NCBI RefSeq assembly: GCF_000967965.1
Contig: NZ_LACC01000031.1
Location: 1-64,000, forward strand
Source of the DNA: Pseudomonas fluorescens
GTDB lineage: Bacteria > Pseudomonadota > Gammaproteobacteria > Pseudomonadales > Pseudomonadaceae
Length of the DNA stretch: 64,000 nt
Reading direction: 5' to 3'
Shown in pieces: positions 19,048 to 26,905 of the stretch. The translations under genes were made by a program, and so were the position numbers. Every line of letters starts with the position of its first letter. Positions within the stretch are counted from its first letter, which is position 1. Under the pieces are notes generated by a model. That model was not told where the DNA came from, did no database searches, and saw nothing but the letters and a program-made list of their open reading frames with translations.

Positions 19048-19086
19048 GGATCCAAGAGCCTTTGAAAATCAAGGCTCTGTGGATCC
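19048..19086. terminator. Nested inverted repeat downstream of rlmKL
   Basis: GGATCC (19048-19053) and AGAGCCTT (19055-19062) are mirrored by AAGGCTCT (19071-19078) and GGATCC (19081-19086). It lies just after the rlmKL stop. There is no T-tract on the minus strand, so termination is uncertain. Confidence 0.45.
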
Positions 19087-19100
19087 AGTCACATCAGGTG

Positions 19101-21371
19101 TCAACGAGCCATGATTCTCCAGGCGCGATGGATCTTGGCGTTGCGGGAAAAATCCGGATCGATGGTCTGGGCAGTGATCTCCTCGACGGCATAACGCTCG
19201 CCGAGATTGGCTTCCAGTTCGAACTTGCGGAAGTTGTTGGAGAAGTACAACACGCCGCCAGGCGCCAAGCGCGCCATGGCCAGGTCGATCAGTTGCACCT
19301 GGTCACGCTGCACGTCGAAGACACCTTCCATGCGCTTGGAGTTGGAGAACGTCGGCGGGTCGATGAAGATCAGGTCGTACTCGTCACGACTGGCTTCGAG
19401 CCACGCCATCACATCACCCTGCTCCAGGCGGTTCTTGTCGGAAAAACCGTTCAGCGACAGGTTGCGACGCGCCCAGTCCAGATAGGTTTTCGACAGGTCG
19501 ACGCTGGTGGTGCTGCGCGCGCCGCCCTTGGCCGCATGCACACTGGCCGTCGCGGTGTAGCAGTACAGATTGAGGAAGCGTTTGCCGGCCGCCTCTTTCT
19601 GGATACGCATGCGCATCGGCCGGTGGTCGAGGAACAGACCGGTATCAAGGTAATCGGTGAGATTCACCAGCAGTTTGATCCCGCCTTCGTTGACCTCGAC
19701 GAACTTGCCCTGTGCCGCCTGGCGCTCGTACTGCTTGGTGCCGCTCTGACGCTCGCGACGCTTGACCACCACGCGGCTCTTGTCGATGTTCAACGCCTGC
19801 GGGATGGCTGCCAGGGCATCGAACATGCGGGCCGAGGCCTTTTCCGGATCGATGGATTTCGGCGCGGCGTATTCCTGGACGTGGACCCAATCGTGATACA
19901 GGTCGATAGCCATGGAATATTCCGGCATGTCGGCATCGTACACGCGGTAGCAGTCGATGCCTTCGCGCTTAACCCACTTGCCCTGGGCCTTGAGGTTCTT
20001 TTGCAGGCGGTTGGCGAACATCTGCCCGCCTTCGCTCAGGCGCGGCTGCTCGATCACCGGAGCCGGTGCCGGCGTCGGTTTGATCGGGTTGCCGTTTTTG
20101 TTGAACTTGCGTTCTTGCGGTTCGTTCGGCGCCTGATCATAGGCGGCTTGCTCGCGCTCGACCTGGCGCTGTTCCGGAGTACGACGCTCGCCGGTGACGA
20201 ACTGGTCCGGCAGCACCTTGATCAGCAGCAGCTTGCACGGCAAGGCGCCGTTCCAGAACGAATACTGTTTGTGGCTGCGGATACCCATGCGCTTGCCCAG
20301 GTCCGGCGCGCCGGTGAACACCGCCGCTTCCCAGTTCAGGCAGGCCTGACGCAGGCGCTCGCCGAGGTTCTGGTAGAGGTAGAGCAGGCTCGCCTCATCG
20401 CCCAGACGCTCGCCGTACGGAGGGTTGCAGATCACCAGGCCTTTCTGGTTCTGGTCCGGGCGCGGCTCGAAAGTCGCGACTTCGCCCTGGTAGATCTTGA
20501 TCCACTCGCTCAGGCCGGCACGCTCGACGTTGTTGCGGCCCGGTTGAATCAGCCGTGGATCGGCTTCGTAGCCGCGGATCCACAATGGTGTCTTGGCCAG
20601 GCCGGCCGCTGCGCGCTCGGAAGCTTCTTCGTGCAGTTTTTTCCACAGCGCCGGGACGTGACCGAGCCAGGCGGTGAAGCCCCACTGCTCGCGACGCAGG
20701 TTCGGCGCGATGTCGGCGGCGATCATCGCCGCTTCCACCAGGAAGGTGCCGACACCGCACATCGGGTCAGCCAGTGCGCCGCCTTCGGCCGCGATACGTG
20801 GCCAACCGGAACGGATCAGGATGGCGGCCGCGAGGTTTTCCTTCAGCGGTGCCGCACCTTGCTGCAGGCGATAGCCGCGCTGGTGCAGGCTGTGGCCCGA
20901 CAGGTCGAGGGACAGAATGGCTTCGCCGCGGTCCAGGCGCAGGTGAATACGCAGGTCCGGGTTGAGCTTGTCGATGGACGGACGATCGCCTTGCGGGGTG
21001 CGCAGTTTGTCGACGATGGCGTCCTTGACCTTCAGCGCGCCGAAGTGGGTGTTGTCGATACCCGAGCCATGGCCGCTGAATTCGACGGCAAGGGTGCCGT
21101 CATTGAGCATGTGGTCTTGCCACTCGATGTCCAACACGCCGTGGTACAAATCTTCGGCGTCCTTCATCGGGAAACGCTTGAGCACCAGCAGCACTCGGTT
21201 GGCCAGGCGCGACCACAGGCACAGGCGATAAGCGGTTTCCATGGTGGCCATGCCGCGTACGGCAGAGGTGTGCTCGCGCGCTTCCTCAAGGCCAAGCCCG
21301 ACGGCTTCCTCGATGAGCAGGCCTTCAAGGCCTTTTGGGCAAGTGAGGAAGAGTTCGAAATGATCGGACAT
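19101..21371 (-). CDS. rlmL: 23S rRNA (guanine) methyltransferase RlmKL
   Basis: 756 residues. It is a fused enzyme that methylates G2445 (N2) and G2069 (N7) of 23S rRNA. The N-terminal THUMP RNA-binding domain covers about 1-160. The first methyltransferase domain has the SAM-binding motif DPMCGVGTF (202-210) and catalytic NPPY (316-319). The second has LNLYCYTATASVHAA and IDPPTFSNSKR near 671. The middle linker (about 395-440) is rich in charged residues, prolines and Q. The ATG at 21371 gives the family start MSDHFELFLTCP. An upstream ATG is less likely. Confidence 0.96.
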   Translation of the reverse strand: MSDHFELFLTCPKGLEGLLIEEAVGLGLEEAREHTSAVRGMATMETAYRLCLWSRLANRVLLVLKRFPMKDAEDLYHGVLDIEWQDHMLNDGTLAVEFSGHGSGIDNTHFGALKVKDAIVDKLRTPQGDRPSIDKLNPDLRIHLRLDRGEAILSLDLSGHSLHQRGYRLQQGAAPLKENLAAAILIRSGWPRIAAEGGALADPMCGVGTFLVEAAMIAADIAPNLRREQWGFTAWLGHVPALWKKLHEEASERAAAGLAKTPLWIRGYEADPRLIQPGRNNVERAGLSEWIKIYQGEVATFEPRPDQNQKGLVICNPPYGERLGDEASLLYLYQNLGERLRQACLNWEAAVFTGAPDLGKRMGIRSHKQYSFWNGALPCKLLLIKVLPDQFVTGERRTPEQRQVEREQAAYDQAPNEPQERKFNKNGNPIKPTPAPAPVIEQPRLSEGGQMFANRLQKNLKAQGKWVKREGIDCYRVYDADMPEYSMAIDLYHDWVHVQEYAAPKSIDPEKASARMFDALAAIPQALNIDKSRVVVKRRERQSGTKQYERQAAQGKFVEVNEGGIKLLVNLTDYLDTGLFLDHRPMRMRIQKEAAGKRFLNLYCYTATASVHAAKGGARSTTSVDLSKTYLDWARRNLSLNGFSDKNRLEQGDVMAWLEASRDEYDLIFIDPPTFSNSKRMEGVFDVQRDQVQLIDLAMARLAPGGVLYFSNNFRKFELEANLGERYAVEEITAQTIDPDFSRNAKIHRAWRIMAR

Positions 21372-21901
21372 GGGAATTCCAGAACCTTTAGCTGAGTGAC
21401 CGGGCAACGCATTGCCGGTCCAGTTTTCAATCAGGCGCTTTTCTCGAAGAGCGCCCGCGTGGCACGAAGGTGTGCCGTTCCACCCCTGCTGCCCGGGTTA
21501 AATGAGCTTAGATGCAAGGACAGATAAAAAAGTTGATGCAACAAAATGTCATAAGTCGACCCTTCGTCGAATAGTGCCTCCCGGCAACGGGAGCCATTCT
21601 CAGTAAAGGATTAAGCCCATCATCAAGCGCAGGGCCGATCATACCGGGGTTTGGCCAATAAATACGCTACCACCGCTCTGTTACTTATGGCGTTAGCACA
21701 TGAACGGTTACGTCCTTATGACAAAACGATCATTCCCTCGATGTGACGCATTGGTTAGAACTCAATACAGGTTGGCGCCGCAATGACGCCAACACCTTGG
21801 CTCGTCACGCCGGCAACGAGCCACCAACGGCAGAGTTTTTCTGCCAGACCTCAATAGAGGTCGACGCGATAAATACAGTCAACAAGTGAGGGCAACACCC
21901 T
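21372..21901. other. Non-coding spacer rlmKL / rmf with several hairpins
   Basis: 530 bases, no convincing gene. Reading the minus strand toward rlmKL, strong stems occur at 21578-21593 (CTCCCG/CGGGAG around GCAA), 21556-21570, 21461-21476 (GGCAC/GTGCC), 21434-21455 (ten-base stem) and 21398-21420. The three nearest rlmKL would lie in its 5' leader. The rmf side (21600-21901) has no obvious structure, and a GAGGG lies just upstream of rmf. Confidence 0.5.
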
Positions 21902-22117
21902 ATGAGAAGACTTAAGCGTGATCCGTTGGAAAGAGCATTTTTGCGCGGATATCAATATGGCGTTGGTGGTAAATCCCGTGAGCTTTGCCCATTTACTCTA
22001 CCGTCGGTACGTCAAGCCTGGATCAACGGCTGGCGAGAAGGACGCGGCGACAACTGGGACGGTATGACCGGCACTGCGGGAATCCACAGACTCAACGAAC
22101 TTCACGCCGTCGGCTAA
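21902..22117 (+). CDS. rmf: Ribosome modulation factor
   Basis: 71 residues. RMF dimerises 70S ribosomes into inactive 100S particles in stationary phase. The sequence starts with the family signature MRRLKRDPLERAFLRGYQYGV and continues with KSRELCPF and QAWINGWREGR, all matching RMF positions. It is somewhat longer than the E. coli protein at the C-terminus, as is usual in Pseudomonas. GAGGG precedes the ATG, and a strong terminator follows 90 bases after the stop. It is monocistronic. Confidence 0.95.
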   Translation: MRRLKRDPLERAFLRGYQYGVGGKSRELCPFTLPSVRQAWINGWREGRGDNWDGMTGTAGIHRLNELHAVG

Positions 22118-22205
22118 TTACAGGGCACAACACTCCGACACGACAATTTGATTTTGTACTGAATTAACCACGCACGTCCCATCCGGACGGCGGGCTCCGG
22201 CCCAG

Positions 22206-22230
22206 GGGCTCCTTTATGGAGCCCTTTTTT
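22206..22230 (+). terminator. Intrinsic terminator of rmf
   Basis: GGGCTCC (22206-22212) pairs with GGAGCCC (22218-22224) around TTTAT and is followed by six T. Confidence 0.93.
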
Positions 22231-22258
22231 ATGTCTGCCAGAAACACCGCGACAAACC

Positions 22259-22395
22259 TTTGTGGCGAGGGGGCTTGCCCCCGTTGGGCAGCGAAGCTGC
22301 CCTAAAACCGAACAATGCGGTGTATCAATAGCATTGCGATCATAGGGCTCACGACTGCTTCGCAGTCGGACGGGGGCAAGCCCCCTCGCCACAAA
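22259..22395. repeat. REPIN between rmf and pyrD
   Basis: Inverted pair with core TGTGGCGAGGGGGCTTGCCC and complement ending at 22395. Same family as the repeats at 12926 and 56379, with a nested GGGCAGC/GCTGCCC hairpin. Confidence 0.88.
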
Positions 22396-22401
22396 AGCTC
22401 G

Positions 22402-23421
22402 TTAGCGTAGCGCTGCGATTGCGTCGACCGACTCACGAATCAGCGCCGGGCCTTTGTAGATGAAGCCCGAGTAGATCTGCACCAGGCTCGCGCCTGCAGC
22501 GATTTTCTCCGCCGCGTGCTTGCCTTCGGTAATGCCGCCCGCCGCAATGATCGGTAAACGCCCGCCCAGCTCCGACGCCAGCACTTGCACCGTGTGGGTA
22601 CTCTTGTCACGAACCGGTGCGCCGGACAGACCGCCGGCTTCTTCGCCATGCTCCATGCCTTCGACGCCTACGCGGCTCAGGGTGGTGTTAGTCGCAATGA
22701 CCGCATCCATCCCGGTTTCGATCAGCGCTTGCGCAACTTGCGCGGTTTCTTCGTCGCTCATGTCCGGCGCGATCTTGATCGCCAGCGGTACATGTTTGCC
22801 ATGACGCAATGCCAGTTCCGCGCGGCGCTCGGCCAGATCGGCCAGCAACTGCTTGAGAGAGTCACCGAATTGCAGGCTGCGCAGGCCCGGCGTGTTCGGC
22901 GAACTGACGTTGACCGTCACATAGCTGGCGTGGGCGTAGACCTTGTCCAGGCAGATCAGGTAGTCGTCCACGGCACGCTCGACCGGTGTATCGAAGTTCT
23001 TGCCGATGTTGATGCCCAGCACGCCCTTGTACTTGGCCGCCGCCACGCGGGCGAGCAGGTGATCGACGCCGAGGTTGTTGAAGCCCATGCGGTTGATGAT
23101 CGCCTCGGCTTCCGGCAAACGGAACAGGCGTGGTTTCGGGTTGCCAGGCTGTGGGCGCGGCGTGATAGTGCCGATTTCGACAAAACCGAAACCCAGTTGG
23201 GCGAAACCATCGATGGCCGCGCCGTTCTTGTCCAGGCCGGCGGCCAGCCCCACCGGATTCGGGAAGTCCAGGCCCATGACATTCACCGGCACCTTCGCCG
23301 GGGCCTTGCACAGCAAGCCGTTGAGTCCAAGACGCCCGCCCGCGCCGATCAGGTCCAGGGACAGATCGTGGGAGGTTTCCGGGGAGAGTTTGAACAACAG
23401 CTGACGGGCCAGGGTGTACAT
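22402..23421 (-). CDS. pyrD: Dihydroorotate dehydrogenase (quinone), class 2
   Basis: 339 residues. It oxidises dihydroorotate to orotate at the inner membrane in pyrimidine synthesis, using FMN and quinone. The N-terminal hydrophobic helices (MYTLARQLLFKLSPETSHDLSL) are the membrane/quinone domain of class 2 enzymes. The barrel carries GLAAGLDKNG, the TITPRPQPGNPKPRLFRLP segment, NVSSPNTPGLR with the catalytic serine, KIAPD and TNTTLSR. The ATG at 23421 is preferred over an upstream one because it begins at the membrane helix. It is divergent from nasS. Confidence 0.97.
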   Translation of the reverse strand: MYTLARQLLFKLSPETSHDLSLDLIGAGGRLGLNGLLCKAPAKVPVNVMGLDFPNPVGLAAGLDKNGAAIDGFAQLGFGFVEIGTITPRPQPGNPKPRLFRLPEAEAIINRMGFNNLGVDHLLARVAAAKYKGVLGINIGKNFDTPVERAVDDYLICLDKVYAHASYVTVNVSSPNTPGLRSLQFGDSLKQLLADLAERRAELALRHGKHVPLAIKIAPDMSDEETAQVAQALIETGMDAVIATNTTLSRVGVEGMEHGEEAGGLSGAPVRDKSTHTVQVLASELGGRLPIIAAGGITEGKHAAEKIAAGASLVQIYSGFIYKGPALIRESVDAIAALR

Positions 23422-23515
23422 GGGCGGATTTGACTCGATTGGCGGCGAATTGAGGTGGCGATTATAGCCGTGCAACGGGGCGGCAAGCGAGGCGCGTGAT
23501 CAAATCAACGGACGA

Positions 23516-23531
23516 TGGCATATGCCTTGCA
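23516..23531 (+). promoter_or_regulatory. Sigma54 promoter of nasS-nasT
   Basis: TGGCATA-TGCC-TTGCA matches the -24/-12 consensus with exact spacing. Transcription would start near 23542, ten bases before the leader hairpins. Confidence 0.7.
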
Positions 23532-23551
23532 CCACTCTGGGCACCAGCACC

Positions 23552-23633
23552 CATGCCAACGACCGAATGTGTGCAAAGACAATGGCGTCGTCCCCGGCCT
23601 GCTCATGCAAGAACTCGGGACGACGTTTTTTTT
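23552..23633 (+). promoter_or_regulatory. nasS leader: ANTAR-like motif and attenuator terminator
   Basis: An intrinsic terminator (CGTCGTCCC at 23586-23594, GGGACGACG at 23617-23625, eight T) lies only 16 bases before the nasS ATG. Its 5' arm overlaps a hexaloop hairpin GAC-AATGGC-GTC (23578-23589), which is of the same type as those in the nasA and nirB leaders. A degenerate first hairpin with loop AACGAC is at 23552-23569; it has C.C and G.A mismatches. NasT could therefore control its own operon. The terminator is clear; the first hairpin is doubtful. Confidence 0.65.
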
Positions 23634-23649
23634 GCAAGGTGAACACGCG

Positions 23650-24861
23650 ATGAACGAACCGTCAGCCGGCCCTCTAGCCTGGGTCAATGGCAGCGATGCC
23701 CCGGAAAAAACCGAAATCAATCTCGGCTTCATGGCCCTGAGCGACTGCGCCTCGGTGGTTGTCGCCGCCACCCAGGGCTTTGCCCAGCCCCACGGCTTGA
23801 CCCTGAACCTCAAGCGGCAGTCGTCCTGGGCCAACCTGCGGGACAAACTGGTCAGCGGCGAACTCGATGCCGCCCACAGCCTCTACGGTCTGATTTATGC
23901 CGTTCACCTGGGCATCGGTGGCGTGGCCGCGACCGACATGGCCGTGTTGATGGGCCTGAATCAGAACGGCCAGAGCATCAATCTGTCCCACGGTTTGCAA
24001 GCGCTTGGAGTGACCAGTCCTGAAGCACTGGATAGGCACGTGCACCAAACTCGCTCAAAACTCACCTTCGCCCAGACGTTTCCCACCGGCACCCATGCCA
24101 TGTGGTTGTATTACTGGCTCGCCAGCCAGGGCATTCACCCGCTGCTGGATGTCGACAGCGTGGTGGTGCCGCCACCGCAGATGGTCGCGCACCTGCGGGC
24201 CGGGCGTATCGACGGCTTCTGCGTCGGCGAACCCTGGTCCGCCAGCGCCGTGCAACAGGACCTCGGTTTCACCCTGGCCACGACCCAGACCCTCTGGCCC
24301 GATCATCCGGAGAAGGTCCTCGGCTGCACCCGTGCATTCGTCGAGCAATACCCCAATACCGCGCGGGTGTTGGTGATGGCGGTTCTGGAAGCCAGCCGCT
24401 TCATCGAACAAAGCACCGAGAATCGCCGCAGTACCGCACAATTGCTCAGTGCCGCGCAGTACCTTGACGCACCACTGGACTGCATCGAACCACGCCTGCT
24501 GGGCGAATACGCCGACGGCCTTGGCCAGCGCTGGCAAGACCCGCACGCGCTGCGCTTTCACGGCGATGGCGAGGTCAACCTGCCGTACCTGTCCGACGGC
24601 ATGTGGTTCATGACCCAGTTCCGCCGCTGGGGCTTGTTGCGCGATGATCCGGACTATCTCGCGGTTGCCCGGCAGGTCCAGCAACTGGACCTCTACCGTG
24701 AAGCCGCCCGTGCCGTCGGCGTCGCTTCGTCAGCCGAGCAAATGCGTAGCAGTCAATTGATCGACGGCAAGATCTGGGACGGTTCGGACCCGGCCGGTTA
24801 TGCCCGCAGTTTCAAACTGCACGCCATGAGCGACAGCTCGCACCGATCCGCCAGCCGCTGA
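23650..24861 (+). CDS. nasS: Nitrate/nitrite sensor NasS
   Basis: 403 residues from the ATG with AAGG eleven bases upstream. The protein belongs to the NrtA/CmpA substrate-binding fold but has no signal peptide, so it works in the cytoplasm. In known systems NasS holds NasT in an inactive complex and releases it when nitrate or nitrite binds. Family segments include INLGFMALSDCASVVVA, the DAAHSLYGLIYAVHLG segment, TFPTGTHAMWLYYWLASQGI and GFCVGEPWSA. nasT starts 15 bases after its stop. A longer reading frame begins upstream in the terminator region and is rejected. Confidence 0.93.
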   Translation: MNEPSAGPLAWVNGSDAPEKTEINLGFMALSDCASVVVAATQGFAQPHGLTLNLKRQSSWANLRDKLVSGELDAAHSLYGLIYAVHLGIGGVAATDMAVLMGLNQNGQSINLSHGLQALGVTSPEALDRHVHQTRSKLTFAQTFPTGTHAMWLYYWLASQGIHPLLDVDSVVVPPPQMVAHLRAGRIDGFCVGEPWSASAVQQDLGFTLATTQTLWPDHPEKVLGCTRAFVEQYPNTARVLVMAVLEASRFIEQSTENRRSTAQLLSAAQYLDAPLDCIEPRLLGEYADGLGQRWQDPHALRFHGDGEVNLPYLSDGMWFMTQFRRWGLLRDDPDYLAVARQVQQLDLYREAARAVGVASSAEQMRSSQLIDGKIWDGSDPAGYARSFKLHAMSDSSHRSASR

Positions 24862-24876
24862 CAGGAGACCACGAAC

Positions 24877-25452
24877 ATGCTGCGTATCCTGCTGATCAAC
24901 GACACCGCCAAGAAAGTCGGACGCCTGAAGGCCGCCCTGACCGAGGCCGGATTCGAAGTGATCGATGAATCCGGTTTGACCATCGACCTGCCAGAACGCG
25001 TCGAAACGGTGCGTCCGGATGTGATTCTGATCGATACCGAGTCACCGGGCCGCGATGTCATGGAACAAGTGGTGCTGGTGACACGCGACCAGCCACGACC
25101 GATTGTGATGTTCACGGACGAACACGACCCCGATGTGATGCGCCAGGCGATCAAGTCCGGGGTCAGTGCCTACATCGTCGAAGGCATTCACGCACAACGC
25201 CTGCAGCCGATTCTCGACGTGGCAATGGCACGCTTCGAAAGCGACCAGGCCTTGCGTGCCCAGTTGCATGCCCGCGACCAGCAATTGGCCGAGCGCAAGC
25301 GCATCGAACTGGCCAAGGGAATGCTGATGAAAATGAAGGACTGCAACGAGGAAGAGGCCTACACGCTGATGCGCCGCCAGGCGATGAGCCGCCAGCAGAA
25401 GCTGATTCAAGTGGCGGAGCAGATTATTGCCATGAGCGAGTTGCTGGGTTGA
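24877..25452 (+). CDS. nasT: ANTAR-domain antiterminator NasT
   Basis: 191 residues with CAGGAGA upstream. It is an RNA-binding response-regulator-like protein. The N-terminal pseudo-receiver (about 1-120) keeps Asp53 (LIDTES), but the acidic pocket is reduced to N8-D9. A coiled linker leads to the C-terminal ANTAR domain (about 130-185) with IELAKGMLMKMKDCNEEEAYTLMRRQAMSRQQ. It is expected to bind paired hexaloop hairpins in leader RNA and block termination. Exactly such leaders precede nasA and nirB here, and a variant precedes its own operon. Confidence 0.95.
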   Translation: MLRILLINDTAKKVGRLKAALTEAGFEVIDESGLTIDLPERVETVRPDVILIDTESPGRDVMEQVVLVTRDQPRPIVMFTDEHDPDVMRQAIKSGVSAYIVEGIHAQRLQPILDVAMARFESDQALRAQLHARDQQLAERKRIELAKGMLMKMKDCNEEEAYTLMRRQAMSRQQKLIQVAEQIIAMSELLG

Positions 25453-25472
25453 CCCTGCCACAAAAGCAGTGT

Positions 25473-25488
25473 TGGCACAGATCTCGCT
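25473..25488 (+). promoter_or_regulatory. Sigma54 promoter of the nitrate transporter operon
   Basis: TGGCACA-GATC-TCGCT, exact -24/-12 spacing with one mismatch in each half. The start would fall near 25499, immediately before the first ANTAR hairpin. Confidence 0.7.
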
Positions 25489-25502
25489 AAGTAATCACTA
25501 CA

Positions 25503-25586
25503 GGTAACCAACGGCGGTTGCCCCACCTACGACAAAGACGTCGCTCACCTCATTTGCCCTTGGCGGATCGGGTGGCGGCGTTTTTT
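25503..25586 (+). promoter_or_regulatory. ANTAR-responsive leader with attenuator (transporter operon)
   Basis: First hairpin: GGTAACC/GGTTGCC around hexaloop AACGGC (25503-25522). Second: CGAC/GTCG around AAAGAC (25530-25543). Both loops have A at position 1 and G at position 4, the ANTAR rule. The second hairpin shares GTCG with the terminator arm CGTCGC-T-CACC (25539-25549), which pairs with GGTGGCGGCG (25571-25580) before six T. The two structures exclude each other, so NasT binding would allow read-through. Confidence 0.85.
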
Positions 25587-25686
25587 CGTTTTGGCCCCAC
25601 AGCACGGGGCCGGTGGTGCGGCCGTATCGGCGCCCCACCTGCAAGCTCATGACTCCTTTCGAGACTCTTCACAGCTGAGGTGCGCA

Positions 25687-26898
25687 ATGAATTCAAGCTT
25701 CTGGAAATCCGGCCATACACCCACATTGTTCGCAGCGTTCCTCTATTTCGACCTGAGTTTCATGGTCTGGTACCTGCTCGGTCCTTTGGCGGTACAGATC
25801 GCCGCCGACCTGCACCTGACGACGCAGCAACGGGGGCTGGTGGTCGCCACGCCGATTCTGGCCGGGGCGGTGTTGCGCTTCGTGATGGGGATGCTGGCTG
25901 ATCGCCTGTCACCCAAAACCGCCGGCCTGATCGGTCAGGTCATCGTGATCTGCGCGCTATTCGGCGCTTGGAAACTCGGGATCCACAGCTACGAGCAAGC
26001 CTTGGTGCTGGGGCTGTTCCTCGGTATGGCCGGCGCCTCCTTCGCCGTCGCCCTGCCCTTGGCCTCGCAGTGGTATCCACCACAGCACCAAGGCAAGGCC
26101 ATGGGCATCGCCGGCGCGGGTAACTCAGGCACAGTGCTCGCGGCATTGATCGCCCCGGTGCTGGCGGCGGCGTTTGGCTGGAGCAACGTGTTCGGGTTTG
26201 CCCTGATTCCGTTGATCCTGACCCTGGTCGTCTTCGCCTGGCTGGCCCGCAATGCCCCCGAGCGGCCAAAGGCCAAATCCATCGCCGACTACTTCAAGGC
26301 CCTGGGTGATCGTGACAGCTGGTGGTTCATGTTCTTCTACAGCGTGACGTTCGGCGGCTTCATCGGCCTTGCCAGCGCCCTGCCCGGTTACTTTAACGAC
26401 CAATACGGCTTGAGCCCGGTGACTGCCGGCTACTACACCGCTGCCTGCGTGTTCGGCGGCAGCCTGATGCGTCCCTTGGGTGGCGCGCTGGCTGACCGGT
26501 TCGGCGGCATTCGGACCCTGTTGGCGATGTACACCGTCGCGGCGATCTGCATTGCCGTGGTCGGCTTCAACCTGCCGAGTTCCTACGCCGCACTGGCGCT
26601 TTTCGTCTGCACCATGCTCGGTCTGGGTGCAGGCAATGGCGCGGTATTCCAGTTGGTGCCCCAGCGCTTTCGCCGGGAAATCGGCGTGATGACCGGCCTG
26701 ATCGGCATGGCCGGCGGCATCGGCGGGTTTGCCCTTGCGGCCGGCATGGGCGCGATCAAGCAAAGCACCGGCAGCTATCAACTGGCGCTGTGGTTGTTCG
26801 CCAGCCTCGGCGTTCTGGCCTGGTTCGGTCTGCACGGCGTGAAACGTCGCTGGAGAACCACCTGGGGTTCGGCCGCCGTGACGGCTGCGCGGGTCTGA
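25687..26898 (+). CDS. nasA: MFS nitrate/nitrite transporter (NarK/NasA type)
   Basis: 403 residues with GAGG upstream of the ATG, and 12 predicted membrane helices. It brings nitrate into the cell. The nitrate-signature glycine-rich segments are present: GAGNSGTVLAALIAPVLA (about 140-157) in the first half and GLIGMAGGIGGF (about 338-349) in the second. The conserved helix-2 arginine lies in GAVLRFVMG. The motif GMLADRLSPKTAG is the MFS loop A2-3. The gene is preceded by the ANTAR leader and followed after seven bases by the phosphatase/kinase fusion. The name nasA is used for the transporter in some Pseudomonas; other schemes use narK or nasK. Confidence 0.93.
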   Translation: MNSSFWKSGHTPTLFAAFLYFDLSFMVWYLLGPLAVQIAADLHLTTQQRGLVVATPILAGAVLRFVMGMLADRLSPKTAGLIGQVIVICALFGAWKLGIHSYEQALVLGLFLGMAGASFAVALPLASQWYPPQHQGKAMGIAGAGNSGTVLAALIAPVLAAAFGWSNVFGFALIPLILTLVVFAWLARNAPERPKAKSIADYFKALGDRDSWWFMFFYSVTFGGFIGLASALPGYFNDQYGLSPVTAGYYTAACVFGGSLMRPLGGALADRFGGIRTLLAMYTVAAICIAVVGFNLPSSYAALALFVCTMLGLGAGNGAVFQLVPQRFRREIGVMTGLIGMAGGIGGFALAAGMGAIKQSTGSYQLALWLFASLGVLAWFGLHGVKRRWRTTWGSAAVTAARV

Positions 26899-26905
26899 CG
26901 CCACG

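Noticed and set aside
19032..21395. Long open frame antisense to rlmKL (787 codons)
   Set aside because: Mirror of a high-GC gene; the sense gene has clear methyltransferase motifs.
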